The notes beneath the pieces were generated by a model. The model ran no database searches and was not told where the DNA came from. It was given only the letters and a program-made list of their open reading frames with translations. A DNA stretch of 64,000 bases. Source: Alphaproteobacteria bacterium (GTDB lineage Bacteria > Pseudomonadota > Alphaproteobacteria > RF32 > CAG-239). Both the position numbers and the translations under genes were made by a program. Below, piece after piece: positions 1-10,600 of the stretch. The stretch lies in contig JAFTVD010000024.1 in NCBI GenBank assembly GCA_017465945.1, positions 124,001-188,000 of the forward strand. The letters are read 5' to 3'. Position 1 is the stretch's first letter. Each line of letters opens with the position of its first letter.

Positions 1-2
1 AA

Positions 3-122
3 ATACAGAGTTTATTACCTAGAAATATATGGAAGATTACTATAGACATTAAAGATAATATTCGTATCTTTAATATTGAAGTTAGTGATAATGAAAAACA
101 AGCTAGGCTTGAGAGTATTTGA
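3..122 (+). CDS. 3' end of an unidentified gene (partial)
   Basis: A frame open from the window edge encodes about 39 residues and stops with TGA one base before the preferred hprK start. The tight spacing suggests one transcript with hprK. In many alphaproteobacteria a sensor histidine kinase precedes hprK, but this tail shows no kinase signature, so I do not name it. The evidence is only frame and position. Confidence 0.4.
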   Translation: MQSLLPRNIWKITIDIKDNIRIFNIEVSDNEKQARLESI

Positions 123-123
123 T

Positions 124-546
124 ATGATTAATATTCACGCAACATTAGTCAAAATAATGGATAAAGGGGTTCTTTTAATTGGAAAATCTGGCATAGGAAA
201 ATCTGATGTGGCATTACGTTTGATTATGGATAAAAACGCATTGCTTGTGGCTGATGATAGAGTAAATATCAAAGTGTGTAATGATGGTCTCATTGGTTCT
301 TCTCCTGATGAAATAAAAGGAAAACTTGAGGTAAGAAATGTTGGAATAGTTGAAATTGAATATACTGAAAATACTAAAATTGATTTATGCGTTGAATTGG
401 TTAATGATAGAAACAAATTAGAAAGAATGCCTTTACCTAAATATGAGGAAATTTTAGGTGTATCTATACCTAAAATAGAACTATATCCTTTTGATTGTTC
501 AACAATTCATAAGATTATTCAAAAAATTAGTGGTAAAATTATCTAG
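124..546 (+). CDS. hprK: HPr kinase/phosphorylase, short alphaproteobacterial form
   Basis: Phosphorylates or dephosphorylates the phosphocarrier HPr on serine. The product is 140 residues, the catalytic domain only, as usual in alphaproteobacteria; the N-terminal domain of the Firmicute enzyme is absent. A P-loop GKSGIGKS lies at residues 20-27, an ADD segment at about 43-45, and an LEVRNVGI segment at about 68-75 matches the family signature. An upstream ATG at 76 would add 16 residues, but the ATG at 124 begins at the usual family N-terminus and follows directly after the upstream stop. No PTS gene follows; the next gene is mlaE. In relatives without a sugar PTS it is thought to act in a regulatory PTS. 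Confidence 0.85.
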   Translation: MINIHATLVKIMDKGVLLIGKSGIGKSDVALRLIMDKNALLVADDRVNIKVCNDGLIGSSPDEIKGKLEVRNVGIVEIEYTENTKIDLCVELVNDRNKLERMPLPKYEEILGVSIPKIELYPFDCSTIHKIIQKISGKII

Positions 547-589
547 TTGTGATATGAATGCTTTATAGTATAAAGAAAAGAGGTATGTT

Positions 590-1381
590 ATGATTACAAA
601 ATTACTTGAGCAATTTCTTAGAACTCTTGGAAAACCTTTAGTTGCTTTTTTATCTTCTCTTGGTGATTTAGTTATTTTTGTTGCAAAAGCTTTATATCAT
701 TGTTTTGTTCCACCTTTTTATTTTAAATTGTTTATAAAACAAGTTTTAGATATTGGTTTTTATTCGTTACCGGTTGTTGGTTTGACAACACTATTTGCAG
801 GTATGGTTATTGCTCTTCAAACGTATTCTGGTTTTACAGGATTTAAGGCTGAAAATGTTATTGCGTCTGTTGTTTTAATTTCGGTTACAAGAGAACTTGC
901 ACCTGTTTTATCTGCTCTTATGGTGGCTGGAAGAATTGGTGCAGCTATGGCGGCTGAAATAGGAACAATGAGAGTTACTGAACAAATTGATGCTTTAGTT
1001 ACATTATCTACCAATCCTTTCAAATACCTTATTGCACCTCGTTTATGGGCAGGGCTTATTGTTTTGCCAATTTTGGTGTTTATTGGTGATATTATTGGTA
1101 TTTTTGGTGGATATGTTGTTGGTGTTTATAAGTTAGGATTTAATCCTGCCAATTATATTACAGCAACTTTTCAAAATTTACAGATGATTGGTATTATTTC
1201 AGGACTGGTAAAGGCTGGTGTTTTTGGTTTTATTATCTCTATGATGGGTTGTTATAACGGTTACAAATCAAAAGGTGGGGCTCAAGGTGTTGGTAATGCA
1301 ACAACAAATGCTGTTGTTTCTTCATCTATTCTTATTTTGATATTTAACTATCTTATTACTGAAATGTTCTTTTCTAGATAA
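590..1381 (+). CDS. mlaE: MlaE-type ABC permease (phospholipid/retrograde lipid transport)
   Basis: Inner-membrane permease of the MlaE family, 263 residues. It has the family's arrangement: an amphipathic N-terminus, several hydrophobic segments, and the conserved central stretch around TRELAPVLSALMVAGRIGAA (about residues 98-117) followed by an EIGTMRVTEQIDAL segment. The final base of its stop is the first base of an ATG in the next frame, and the ATPase mlaF follows, so the two form one operon. In the known system the complex moves phospholipid between the membranes together with an MCE-domain protein MlaD. No mlaD is present here: radA follows mlaF. Confidence 0.9.
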   Translation: MITKLLEQFLRTLGKPLVAFLSSLGDLVIFVAKALYHCFVPPFYFKLFIKQVLDIGFYSLPVVGLTTLFAGMVIALQTYSGFTGFKAENVIASVVLISVTRELAPVLSALMVAGRIGAAMAAEIGTMRVTEQIDALVTLSTNPFKYLIAPRLWAGLIVLPILVFIGDIIGIFGGYVVGVYKLGFNPANYITATFQNLQMIGIISGLVKAGVFGFIISMMGCYNGYKSKGGAQGVGNATTNAVVSSSILILIFNYLITEMFFSR

Positions 1382-1392
1382 TGGGGGTAAAA

Positions 1393-2160
1393 ATGACAAA
1401 AGAAGTAAAAATTAAAATTAGAGACCTTCATAAAAGTTTTGGAAAAAAACAAGTTTTAAATGGTGTTGATTTAGATTTGTATAAAGGGGAGTCTTTAGTT
1501 GTTATTGGTGGCTCTGGTACTGGAAAATCTGTTTTAATTAAGTGTATTCAAGGATTATTAACCCCTGATAGTGGTTCTATTGAAATTGATGGAATTGAAA
1601 TTGTGGGTGATAATCATACCACTATTGACGATATGCATAGTAAAATGGGAATGCTTTTCCAAGGTGGTGCATTGTTTGATAGTTTAAAAGTTTGGGAAAA
1701 TGTTGCTTTTGACCTTATACAAAACAGAGGAATTAGTAAAAAAGAAGCCAAGATTGTTGCTATAAAAGTTTTAAGACAGGTTGGGCTTGGTGCTGATATT
1801 GCAGACTTGTATCCGTCTGAACTTTCGGGTGGTATGCAAAAAAGGGTTGGTTTAGCTAGAGCTGTTATTACAAAACCTGAAATTATATTTTTTGATGAGC
1901 CAACAACTGGTCTTGACCCTATTATGGCAGATGTTATTAATGATTTGATTATAGAATCGGCTAAAGATTTAGGAGCGACAACTTTAACTATTACTCATGA
2001 TATGGCATCTGCTCGTAAGATTGCAGATAAAATTGCAATGTTATATCAAGGAAAAATTATTTGGTATGGTACTGTAAAAGAATTAGATAAAACAGATAAT
2101 CCATATGTTCGACAATTTATAAATGGGTCTTCTAAAGGACCTATAAAAGTGGAGAAATAA
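1393..2160 (+). CDS. mlaF: MlaF-type ABC transporter ATP-binding protein
   Basis: ATPase partner of MlaE, 255 residues from this start. Walker A is GGSGTGKS at 39-46, the signature is LSGGMQKRV, and Walker B runs into DEPTTGLDP; an H-loop histidine lies in TITHD. An ATG at 1381 overlaps the mlaE stop and would add four residues, but the ATG at 1393 has a GGGGG run six bases upstream and matches the usual family N-terminus. It works on the cytoplasmic face of the inner membrane in lipid trafficking; the substrate is inferred from the family. Confidence 0.9.
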   Translation: MTKEVKIKIRDLHKSFGKKQVLNGVDLDLYKGESLVVIGGSGTGKSVLIKCIQGLLTPDSGSIEIDGIEIVGDNHTTIDDMHSKMGMLFQGGALFDSLKVWENVAFDLIQNRGISKKEAKIVAIKVLRQVGLGADIADLYPSELSGGMQKRVGLARAVITKPEIIFFDEPTTGLDPIMADVINDLIIESAKDLGATTLTITHDMASARKIADKIAMLYQGKIIWYGTVKELDKTDNPYVRQFINGSSKGPIKVEK

Positions 2161-2161
2161 G

Positions 2162-3538
2162 ATGGGTAAAAAATCATCAGTAGAATATGTTTGCCAGAGT
2201 TGTGGCTCTGTTTACCCTAAATGGCAAGGAAAATGTGATGCTTGTGGTGAGTGGAATTCTATTGTTGAGGAAAAAAATCAATCTTCTGAATTTTCTAATA
2301 TATCTTTGAAAAAAAAAGGTAATCAAATTGATTTTGTATCATTGAATGGTGAAAGTCAAGCATATCAAAGATTGGTTACGAATTTATCTGAAATAAATCG
2401 TGTATCTGGTGGAGGACTTGTTCCTGGTTCTGTTATATTGGTAGGTGGAGATCCAGGGATTGGGAAATCAACTTTATTGCTACAAATCTGTGCAGGAATT
2501 GCTAATAAACTTAAAGATAATAGTTGTTTTTATATTTCAGGTGAAGAGGCTATTGACCAAGTAAGAATTAGAGCTAAAAGATTGGGATTGGCTGATACTC
2601 CTGTTAGACTTGCTAGTACAACAAGTGTTAAAGATATTATTGCAACTCTTGAAAAAGAAAATCCTTCTTTGGTTATTATTGACTCTATTCAAACTATGTA
2701 TATTGATGAAGTTGAGTCTACTCCTGGTAGTGTTGCTCAAGTTAGAGCTGCAGCATATGAACTTATAAAACTAGCAAAGAAAAAAGGATTTATTTTATTT
2801 TTAGTTGGGCACGTTACAAAGCAAGGTGCTATTGCTGGACCAAGAGTTTTAGAACATATGGTTGATACTGTGCTTTATTTTGAGGGTGATAGAGGGCATC
2901 ATTTCAGAATATTAAGAGCAGTTAAGAATCGTTATGGTGCAACAGATGAAATTGGTGTTTTTGAAATGCAAGACAATGGGCTTGTTGAGGTGGAGAATCC
3001 GTCTGCTTTGTTTTTAGCTGAAAGACAAGGATGTGTTTCTGGTTCTTGTGTTTTTGCTGGAATAGAAGGTTCTCGTCCTTTATTGGTTGAAATTCAAGCT
3101 CTTGTTGGAAATAGTGGTTATAGTGGGGCTAAAAGAGCTGTTGTTGGATGGGATTCAAGTAGACTTGCTATGATTTTGGCTGTTTTGGAAGCTAGATGTG
3201 GAATGAATTTTAGCACCCATGATGTGTATTTGAATATTGCGGGAGGATTAAAAATATCTGAACCGGCTGCTGATTTGGCTGTTGCTATGGCTGTTATATC
3301 ATCTATGACAAACAAACCTTTGCCTTCTGATATGGTTGTTTTTGGTGAAATTGGTTTATCTGGTGAGATTAGAGCTGTTAGCCAACCTAATTTACGCTTA
3401 AAAGAAGCGCAAAAACTTGGTTTTACAAATGCTATTATTCCTAACTCGTTTAATAAAGATAAAAAACAAAAAATTATAACAAATATGTCTTATCATGAGA
3501 TTGGGAATGTTCAACGATTAATTTCTAGATTTAGTTAG
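2162..3538 (+). CDS. radA: DNA repair protein RadA (Sms), branch-migration ATPase
   Basis: RecA-like helicase/ATPase that processes recombination intermediates. The 458 residues show all family parts: an N-terminal C4 zinc finger (C11, C14, C25, C28), Walker A GGDPGIGKST at 95-104, the RadA motif KNRYG near 255, and a C-terminal Lon-protease-like domain. The start lies one base after the mlaF stop, and cvpA follows after ten bases. radA-cvpA adjacency is common in alphaproteobacteria. Confidence 0.95.
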   Translation: MGKKSSVEYVCQSCGSVYPKWQGKCDACGEWNSIVEEKNQSSEFSNISLKKKGNQIDFVSLNGESQAYQRLVTNLSEINRVSGGGLVPGSVILVGGDPGIGKSTLLLQICAGIANKLKDNSCFYISGEEAIDQVRIRAKRLGLADTPVRLASTTSVKDIIATLEKENPSLVIIDSIQTMYIDEVESTPGSVAQVRAAAYELIKLAKKKGFILFLVGHVTKQGAIAGPRVLEHMVDTVLYFEGDRGHHFRILRAVKNRYGATDEIGVFEMQDNGLVEVENPSALFLAERQGCVSGSCVFAGIEGSRPLLVEIQALVGNSGYSGAKRAVVGWDSSRLAMILAVLEARCGMNFSTHDVYLNIAGGLKISEPAADLAVAMAVISSMTNKPLPSDMVVFGEIGLSGEIRAVSQPNLRLKEAQKLGFTNAIIPNSFNKDKKQKIITNMSYHEIGNVQRLISRFS

Positions 3539-3548
3539 GAGGGAAAGT

Positions 3549-4307
3549 ATGGAACCTTTAAATAATATTGATGTTATTATTTTAATATGCGTTGCAACAT
3601 CTATGTTGGTTGCTTTTGTTAGAGGTTTTGTAAAAGAAGTTTTATCTATTTTGGGATTAATTTTATTTGTTACTTTAGTTATATATGCGTCTCCGTCTTT
3701 AACTGATTGGTTAAAACAATATGTACAAAGTGTTACGATGGCAAGAATTATAGTTTTTCTTGTTTTAATGGCTGTGTTTTATGCTTTTTGGATTATTGGC
3801 ACAGATAAACTTATTGCGCTTATAAGAACAAGCTCTTTGAGTTTTATGGATAGGTTGTTTGGGCTTATTTTTGGTTTTTTAAGAGCGGTTATTATTTTAG
3901 GTTTTTGCTTTTTAATTGTTAAAATTGTTTTGCCCGAAGAGTTAAAAAGTGGAAGCTTAAAAGAATCTAAATATTTTATGATGGCAGAGCCTTGTTCTGA
4001 TATGATTGAAGCATTTTTACCTGAAGAAAAGATAAAAGATATGGTAAAATCTGTTGAAGATATGAATAAGGTTGAGAAAAAAGAAGAAAAGAAAAACAAA
4101 GAAAACGTAAAAAAAGAGGAAAAACAAGAAGAAAAGGTTATAAAAGAACTTCCATCAAAGACAGACCAAGAGCAAATGAATAAGATGTTTGAGCTTCTTG
4201 TTAAACCTGAAATAAAGAAAATATCTAAAGATAGTGGTGAAAAAGTTGGGTATGATAAGAAAGAAACATCTGATTTAGATAAACTTATAGATGAAACTGT
4301 TGAATAG
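3549..4307 (+). CDS. cvpA: CvpA family membrane protein with charged C-terminal tail
   Basis: The first ~150 of 252 residues hold four hydrophobic segments and the CvpA pattern (N-terminal INNIDVIIL-like start, RGFVKEVLSILG near 26-37, and a loop before SFMDRLFGLIFG). Homologues affect colicin V production and envelope homeostasis, with unclear mechanism. After about residue 165 the protein becomes a lysine/glutamate-rich, probably disordered or coiled tail of about 85 residues, longer than in most relatives. A GGAGGGAAAG Shine-Dalgarno lies just before the start. In relatives purF often follows; here a terminator does. Confidence 0.8.
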   Translation: MEPLNNIDVIILICVATSMLVAFVRGFVKEVLSILGLILFVTLVIYASPSLTDWLKQYVQSVTMARIIVFLVLMAVFYAFWIIGTDKLIALIRTSSLSFMDRLFGLIFGFLRAVIILGFCFLIVKIVLPEELKSGSLKESKYFMMAEPCSDMIEAFLPEEKIKDMVKSVEDMNKVEKKEEKKNKENVKKEEKQEEKVIKELPSKTDQEQMNKMFELLVKPEIKKISKDSGEKVGYDKKETSDLDKLIDETVE

Positions 4308-4341
4308 TTTGTAATATTAATTATTAAACTAAAAAAAATAA

Positions 4342-4402
4342 AAAACCTCTTTAATAAACTATGGTTCCTAAATTTTGGAAATATAATTTATAAAGAGGTT
4401 TT
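4342..4402. terminator. Bidirectional terminator between cvpA and tyrS
   Basis: Perfect 12-base inverted repeat AAAACCTCTTTA / TAAAGAGGTTTT separated by 37 bases, with A-rich sequence on one side and T-rich on the other. It lies between the convergent cvpA and tyrS genes. Confidence 0.65.
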
Positions 4403-4407
4403 GTTGT

Positions 4408-5658
4408 TTATTGTATTACCAAAAGACCATGTTTTTTCTTGCCTTGAGATAACTTTATTTTATCGTTTTCGATATCTTTTGTTGTTAAGATGTAATTTTC
4501 ATCTGTTATTGGTTTATCGTTTAATTTTAAGCCAGATTGTTTAATTAAACGACGAGCCTCACCTTTACTTGAAACAAAGCCTAATTCAACAAAAGCATCT
4601 AACACACTGATAGAACCTGTGGCTGATATTGTTGGTAAATCACCACCTGCTATACCTTTTTCAAAGGTTTCTATTGCTGTTTGTTGAGCTGTTTTAGCTT
4701 CTTCTTCACCGCGACAAATTTTTGTTGCTTCAAAAGCTAAAATCTTTTTAGCTTCATTTATTTCTTTGTCTTGAAGTTGTTCTAAACGATATACTTCATC
4801 CATTGGTAAATCTGTATAAATACGCAAACATTTACCAACTTCTTTATCACCTATGTTACGGAAGTATTGATAATAGTTGTATGATGATAATTTTTCATCA
4901 TTTATCCAAACAGCATTACCTTCTGATTTACCCATTTTTTTACCATTAGAATCGGTAATAATTGGGCTTGTAAATCCGAATAATTCTGTATCGAATCTAC
5001 GGCGACCTAATTCTGTTCCAGAAACGATATTACCCCATTGGTCTGCACCTGCTATTTGAGCACGACAGCCATATTTTTGGAGCAACACACAGAAATCATA
5101 ACCTTGTAGCAACATGTAGTTGAATTCTAGAAAAGACATTGGTTGCTCACGCTCTAGACGTGATTTTACACTATCCATTGTTAGCATTCTATTTACAGAA
5201 TAGCATGTTCCTATATCTCTTAAAAATTCAAGATAGTTGATGTTTTTAAACCAATCGTAATTATCTACCATTATAGCGTCTGTTTTTCCATCGCCAAAAG
5301 ATAGAAATTTCATAAAAGATTTTTTTAGCCCTTCTATATTGCTTTGAAGAGTTTGTTCATCTAAAAATGGACGAAGTTTATCTTTACCAGAGGGGTCACC
5401 AATACGAGCAGTTGCTCCGCCAACTAATGCTATTGGTTTATGCCCACATTTTTGGAACCAACGTAGCATCATTAAAGGAACAATATGTCCGACATGAAGA
5501 CTATCTCCGGTTGGGTCTGAACCTAAGTAACCAATTGCAGGAACACCTTTTTTTTCACAATCTGCAAGGTATTGGTCAAACCCTTGCTCGTTTGTGCATT
5601 GATTATAAAAACCACGTTCTTGCATTATATTTAAAAATTCTGATTTAAAAGTTGTCAT
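4408..5658 (-). CDS. tyrS: Tyrosyl-tRNA synthetase
   Basis: Class I aminoacyl-tRNA synthetase charging tRNA-Tyr. The 416 residues include the HIGH-type motif HVGH at 55-58, the KMSKS-type loop KMGKS, the tyrosine-site region around YDWFKN and QYGCRAQIAGADQWGN, and a C-terminal S4 RNA-binding domain ending in LSQGKKKHGLL. Length is normal for bacterial TyrS. It is transcribed divergently from anmK, the usual alphaproteobacterial arrangement. Confidence 0.97.
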   Translation of the reverse strand: MTTFKSEFLNIMQERGFYNQCTNEQGFDQYLADCEKKGVPAIGYLGSDPTGDSLHVGHIVPLMMLRWFQKCGHKPIALVGGATARIGDPSGKDKLRPFLDEQTLQSNIEGLKKSFMKFLSFGDGKTDAIMVDNYDWFKNINYLEFLRDIGTCYSVNRMLTMDSVKSRLEREQPMSFLEFNYMLLQGYDFCVLLQKYGCRAQIAGADQWGNIVSGTELGRRRFDTELFGFTSPIITDSNGKKMGKSEGNAVWINDEKLSSYNYYQYFRNIGDKEVGKCLRIYTDLPMDEVYRLEQLQDKEINEAKKILAFEATKICRGEEEAKTAQQTAIETFEKGIAGGDLPTISATGSISVLDAFVELGFVSSKGEARRLIKQSGLKLNDKPITDENYILTTKDIENDKIKLSQGKKKHGLLVIQ

Positions 5659-5736
5659 TTTTACTTCCTTATAACTAAATTTTAAGGCATTTTAACATAA
5701 TATTTTGATATTGCAATTATAAAGAGGTTTTTTTGT

Positions 5737-6840
5737 ATGATAATTAAAGGATTAAACTGTTTGGGAATGATGGGGTCTTCTACTTTTGGTGGTGTAGAAT
5801 TATCTCTTATTCATACAGATGGAATTGATATTGCGGAACGTAAAAAATCTTGTGTTATCCCCTATCCTAATGAATTAAAAGAAAAGATACAATCTATTTG
5901 GGGATTAAAAAGAGATGAGGACAATAACGAGGAAAAACTTCAAGATGTTGATATGGAAGTTTCTCAATTTTATGTAAAAATTATAAATGATTTTATTGAA
6001 GAATGTGGTGAACATGTTGATTTGATTGGAACAGAGGGAATAACTGTTCTTCATAATCCTAATATTAAATATACATATCAACTTGGAAATGGAAGATTTA
6101 TTGCTAAAAATACTGGTATTAAAACAGTAACTCACTTTAGAAATGCGGATATTGTCAGCGGAGGGCAAGGAACTCCTATTTCTTCTACTTATTTTAATGC
6201 TGTTGCAACTAATGAAATACACCCTATTGCCTATATTAACATTAGCGGAAAATCTAGTTTAACATGGATTGGTAGTTTTGGTGAAATTGTTGGTTTTGAT
6301 TGTGGGCCAGGTGATAATTTTATAAATAATTGGACTGCTAAACATGCACATATGGATAATGACTACAATGGAAGATTAGCGGCTTTAGGAAATGTACATG
6401 AAAAGATTGTTAATTCTTTAATGCATCATAAATTTTTTGCTAAATTTCCTCCAAAATCTGCATATACGGGAATTTTTGCTGACAAGGCTGAACATTTAGA
6501 AGGATTATCACTAGAAGATGGTGCAGCTACGGCAACAGCTTTTGTGGCTGAGGCTATTTGTTATTCTATCTGCCTTTATTTGCCGGAACTTCCTAAAAAA
6601 GTTGTAATTTGTGGAAAAGGTGCAAACAACCCTACCCTTGTGCGTTTTATTAGGCAAAGATTACCTAATATAGAAGTTATTATCAGTAAAGAAGATGGAA
6701 TACCAACTGATACGGTGAATGCAGAGATTTGTGCTTTTTTGAGTGCAAGAACAGTTTATTCATTACCTATTACATTTCCATCGACAACAGGGGTCGAGAT
6801 ACCTATGCCAGGAGGTGAAATTTATGAAAAAGACATCTAA
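5737..6840 (+). CDS. anmK: Anhydro-N-acetylmuramic acid kinase
   Basis: Phosphorylates 1,6-anhydro-MurNAc during cell-wall recycling. The 367 residues begin with the family-typical short strand and GMMGSSTFGGVELSL region, and contain the TEGITVLHNP segment, the FRNADIVSGGQGTPI motif (family DIAAGGQGAPL), the FDCGPGDNFIN motif, and CGKGANNPTL near the C-terminus. An ABC-transporter gene overlaps its last 17 bases and so is probably co-transcribed. Confidence 0.93.
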   Translation: MIIKGLNCLGMMGSSTFGGVELSLIHTDGIDIAERKKSCVIPYPNELKEKIQSIWGLKRDEDNNEEKLQDVDMEVSQFYVKIINDFIEECGEHVDLIGTEGITVLHNPNIKYTYQLGNGRFIAKNTGIKTVTHFRNADIVSGGQGTPISSTYFNAVATNEIHPIAYINISGKSSLTWIGSFGEIVGFDCGPGDNFINNWTAKHAHMDNDYNGRLAALGNVHEKIVNSLMHHKFFAKFPPKSAYTGIFADKAEHLEGLSLEDGAATATAFVAEAICYSICLYLPELPKKVVICGKGANNPTLVRFIRQRLPNIEVIISKEDGIPTDTVNAEICAFLSARTVYSLPITFPSTTGVEIPMPGGEIYEKDI

Positions 6841-7588
6841 TATCAAAGATTATAGTTTAAAAATTGAACATCTTTGTAAAAATTATGATGATATTTGTGC
6901 TGTTGATGATGTTTCTTTTGAAACTAAACATGGGGAAATTATAGCACTTTTAGGTCCAAATGGTGCAGGAAAATCTACATTGATGAATATGATTGCAGGA
7001 TATTTAGCGCCAACAAATGGTAATATATTTATTGAAAACAACAACATAGCAACAAATGATATTATAACTAAAAAAAGTATAGGTTTTTTATCTGAAGGAT
7101 CTCCTTTATATGCTGATATGACTGTGAAGTTATTTTTAAAATATATAATTGAGCTTAAATTAGAGACAGATACTGATGATATAGCAAAAAGAAAAGAAAT
7201 ATGCCAATCTGAATTAGAAAGAATTGTTGAGGTTGCTAATATTTCTAGTGTATTAAATCAAAAAATTGAAACATTATCCAAGGGATATGTTAGACGTGTT
7301 GGATTTGCACAAAGTATTATAGGGAATCCTAATATTTTGTTATTAGACGAACCTACAGATGGATTAGACCCTAATCAGAAAGACTACATGAAAGCTTTAA
7401 TTAAAGATTTGGGAAAAGGCAAAACAATTATCATTTCAACTCATTTATTAGATGAGGCTCAAACAGTTGCTTCTAGAATTATTTTAATTAATAAAGGGAA
7501 GATTGTTGCTGATGGTAATTTGAAAAATATTCTAAAAAGTACAAAAACTACATCTTTAGAAGATGCGTTTAGAGTTCTTACAATGTAA
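6824..7588 (+). CDS. ABC transporter ATP-binding protein, GldA-like
   Basis: ATPase of an ABC-2 type exporter, 254 residues from the chosen ATG. Walker A is GPNGAGKST, the signature LSKGYVRRVG replaces the usual LSGGQ form, and Walker B leads into DEPTDGLDPNQ. A GGAGGTG Shine-Dalgarno at 6811-6817 inside anmK fixes the start; the frame is open further upstream, but that would be an unlikely N-terminus. The next gene encodes the permease and GldG-like parts, so this is the motor of that complex. Substrate unknown. Confidence 0.88.
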   Translation: MKKTSNIKDYSLKIEHLCKNYDDICAVDDVSFETKHGEIIALLGPNGAGKSTLMNMIAGYLAPTNGNIFIENNNIATNDIITKKSIGFLSEGSPLYADMTVKLFLKYIIELKLETDTDDIAKRKEICQSELERIVEVANISSVLNQKIETLSKGYVRRVGFAQSIIGNPNILLLDEPTDGLDPNQKDYMKALIKDLGKGKTIIISTHLLDEAQTVASRIILINKGKIVADGNLKNILKSTKTTSLEDAFRVLTM

Positions 7589-7600
7589 GGAGAGTGTTTT

Positions 7601-10600
7601 ATGAATAAAATAATGACTATTATAAAATATGAGCTTATGAGATATTTTTTATCTCCGCTAGCATATGTTTATTTGATTAGTTTTCTTTTATTGAGTGGCT
7701 CTCTTGCTATATATTTTGGACATTTCTTTATGGATGGAAAAGCTAACCTTTGGGGGCTTTTTGACTATCAACCTTGGATTTATTTATTGTTTATCCCTGG
7801 TATTGCAATGCGTTCATGGTCTGAGGAATTTAAATCAAAAAGTATTATTCAGCTTTTAACCTTACCTGTATCGCTTTCTGATATTGTATGGGGAAAATTT
7901 TTGGCTTCGTGGTGTTTTGCTATTTTAGCCATATCTCTTACCTTTCCATTTTGGATTACAGCAAATATTTATGGAAACCCTGACAATACTGTTATTTTTA
8001 TTGGATATATTGGTTGTTTTATTTTAAGCGGGGCAATGTTAGCTATATCTCAAACAATGTCTGCAACAACTAAAAATCCTGTTATTGCACTTGTTTTGGC
8101 TGTTTTTGTTAATCTTTTGTTTTTCTGGAGTAGTTTTGAATATGTTTTGTTTTGGGCTAGAGAATTATTTAGTGAAACGATTGTAGATACTATTATTTCT
8201 TTTAGTTTTTGGATTAGATTTTTTTCATTAAGCAGAGGGTTGGTAGAGTTAAGAGATTTGGTATTTTTTGGTTCTTTGATTGTATTTTTTAATGTACTTA
8301 CAATGTTTATTGTTGGTTTGAAAACAAAGGGAAATTCTTCTATTATTTCTTCTGCTAATCCTAAGCATAGTTTTATTTATTTAGTTTTATTGTTTGTGGG
8401 GTTCTTTAGTATTAATATTATTGCGAATAATACGCTACGTTTATTTAATTATGACTTTACTGAAGAAAAATATTTAACCCTTACTAAAAATACTAAAGAT
8501 ATATTACGTAATCTGAAACGTCCTGTTGTTGCAAAACTATATTATTCGCCGATTTTAGAAGAGCGCAATCCTAATTTAAGACAACTTTTCGACCAAATAA
8601 AATTGATACTTAAGCAATATAAATCTTATGCGAGAGGTAAGTTTGATTATAAGATATATAATCCAAAATATTTAGATAAGAATGAAGACAAAGCTTTAGC
8701 AGATGGATTACAACCTATTCCGTTAATTGATATTAATCAAAATGCGTTATTTGGAATGACTTTTTCTGATAGTTTGATGAATAAATCTGTTATTCCTTTT
8801 TTCTCTATGGAAAGGCTTGCTTTTCTTGAGCAAGATATAACGACAAATATATATAAACTGCACCATAAGAAAAAAACTTTAGGTATTTTATCTAGCTTAC
8901 CTATTATTGGTGATGTTGGTATTGAGGGGGTTCAATTTAAAAAATGGGAAATTGTTAATTTAATTGAAGATTTGTACGATATAAAAGTTATAAAAAATGA
9001 AGAAGATTTTGAGCAAAATTTTGATGTTTTAATGTTGATACATCCTAAAAATCTTAGCGATAGTGTTATTGAAAAAATAAAAAAGCAAAAGAAAGTTTTA
9101 GCTTTACTTGATGTGGCTGATGATGCCTCTTTATTATATTCTCCGATAGGTGGAAGTTATATTCCTTCTGATATTAAGAGTTTATCTGATTATTGGGGAA
9201 TTAATTTTTATGATTTTGCTGTTGCAGCTGATTTTGACAACTCTATTACGGTTGATGATACCGTTGATTATAGCAAAAACCCTTCTTTTACTCAAGATTT
9301 ATTGCAATTTAGAGCTGGTGAAAAAGAGTTTAACCCTAATCATAGAACAACGTATAAATTAAGTAATATGCTGTTTTCTACTGCTTCTATGGTATTTTTG
9401 CAAAAAGGTGCAAATGTTTCTTATTTTCCTTTAATAAGAACCAGTCGAAATTCTAGTTTGATTGATGCAGAGTTTGTGAGAAAGAAAAAATCGCCTCGTG
9501 AAATTTTAGAAAATTTTACACCAAGTAATAATGCGACAATAATTGCGGCTGAATATTTAAGCAATGACCCCGAAAAGCCTTTTGACGTTATAGCTGTTGC
9601 TGATACAGATTTTATTTATGATGCTTTTTGGGGTATTGAAAAGAAATTTTTAGATAGATCGTACTTTGTTCCTTTATTTGATAATGTAAATTTTGTTTTG
9701 AATGCTCTTGATTATTTATCAAATAATGATGATTTAATTAGTTTGAGAGGTAAAACTGTAAAAAAACGTCCATTTTTTGTTGTCGATAATATGAGGAAAT
9801 TAAATATGTATCGATACAAATTAAGAGAAAATGACTTTTTTAATGCTATCGAAGGAGCAAAACAAAAAATAACTGAGGTTATTGCTAAAAAGACTTTTGA
9901 AAATAGAGCTAATTTTAGTATTGATGAGCTTGCTGAAATTAGTAATGTACGTAAGGAGATTATAAACTTAAGACAACAACTTAGTGATTTACGATTAAAT
10001 GCTAATAAAGATATTGAGAAACTAGAAGTTAAGGTGAAGTTTTTTAATATTTATTTTGTTGCTATTGTTATTTTAGGGCTCATATTTATTTTTAAGATAA
10101 AAAATAAAACATTTTCTTGTGCTTTATTTAAAGATTTGTTGTTTTGGAATACTTCTTTATTAAAACTACTTTTAGGTGTTGTTTTAGTTTTATTAATTGC
10201 TTTGTTTTCTATATATACTGATAATAAAAATATAATATCAACTTATGAAGGAAAAAATGTTTTTAATAATTTTAAAAATAAAATCAATGAGATAAAAACT
10301 ATAAAACTACAAAATTCTAAAACAACACTAACTTTTTCTAACAATGATGGTGTGTGGATTTTAGAAGAAGATAGTAAGCTACCTATTAGACAAGATTTGA
10401 TTAGAAGATTTCTTATAAATTTAGATGGTATGACTTTTTATGAGAAAAAATCTGATAAAATTGAAGATATGAAATATTTTGGTATTTCATCTATAAAAGA
10501 TGAAAAATCACCAACTATTGAAGTTAGTTTGATGGATAGTGATGGAAAAGTATTAGAACATTTTGACATTGGGTGGTTTGATATTGACTTGGGCAGAGGC

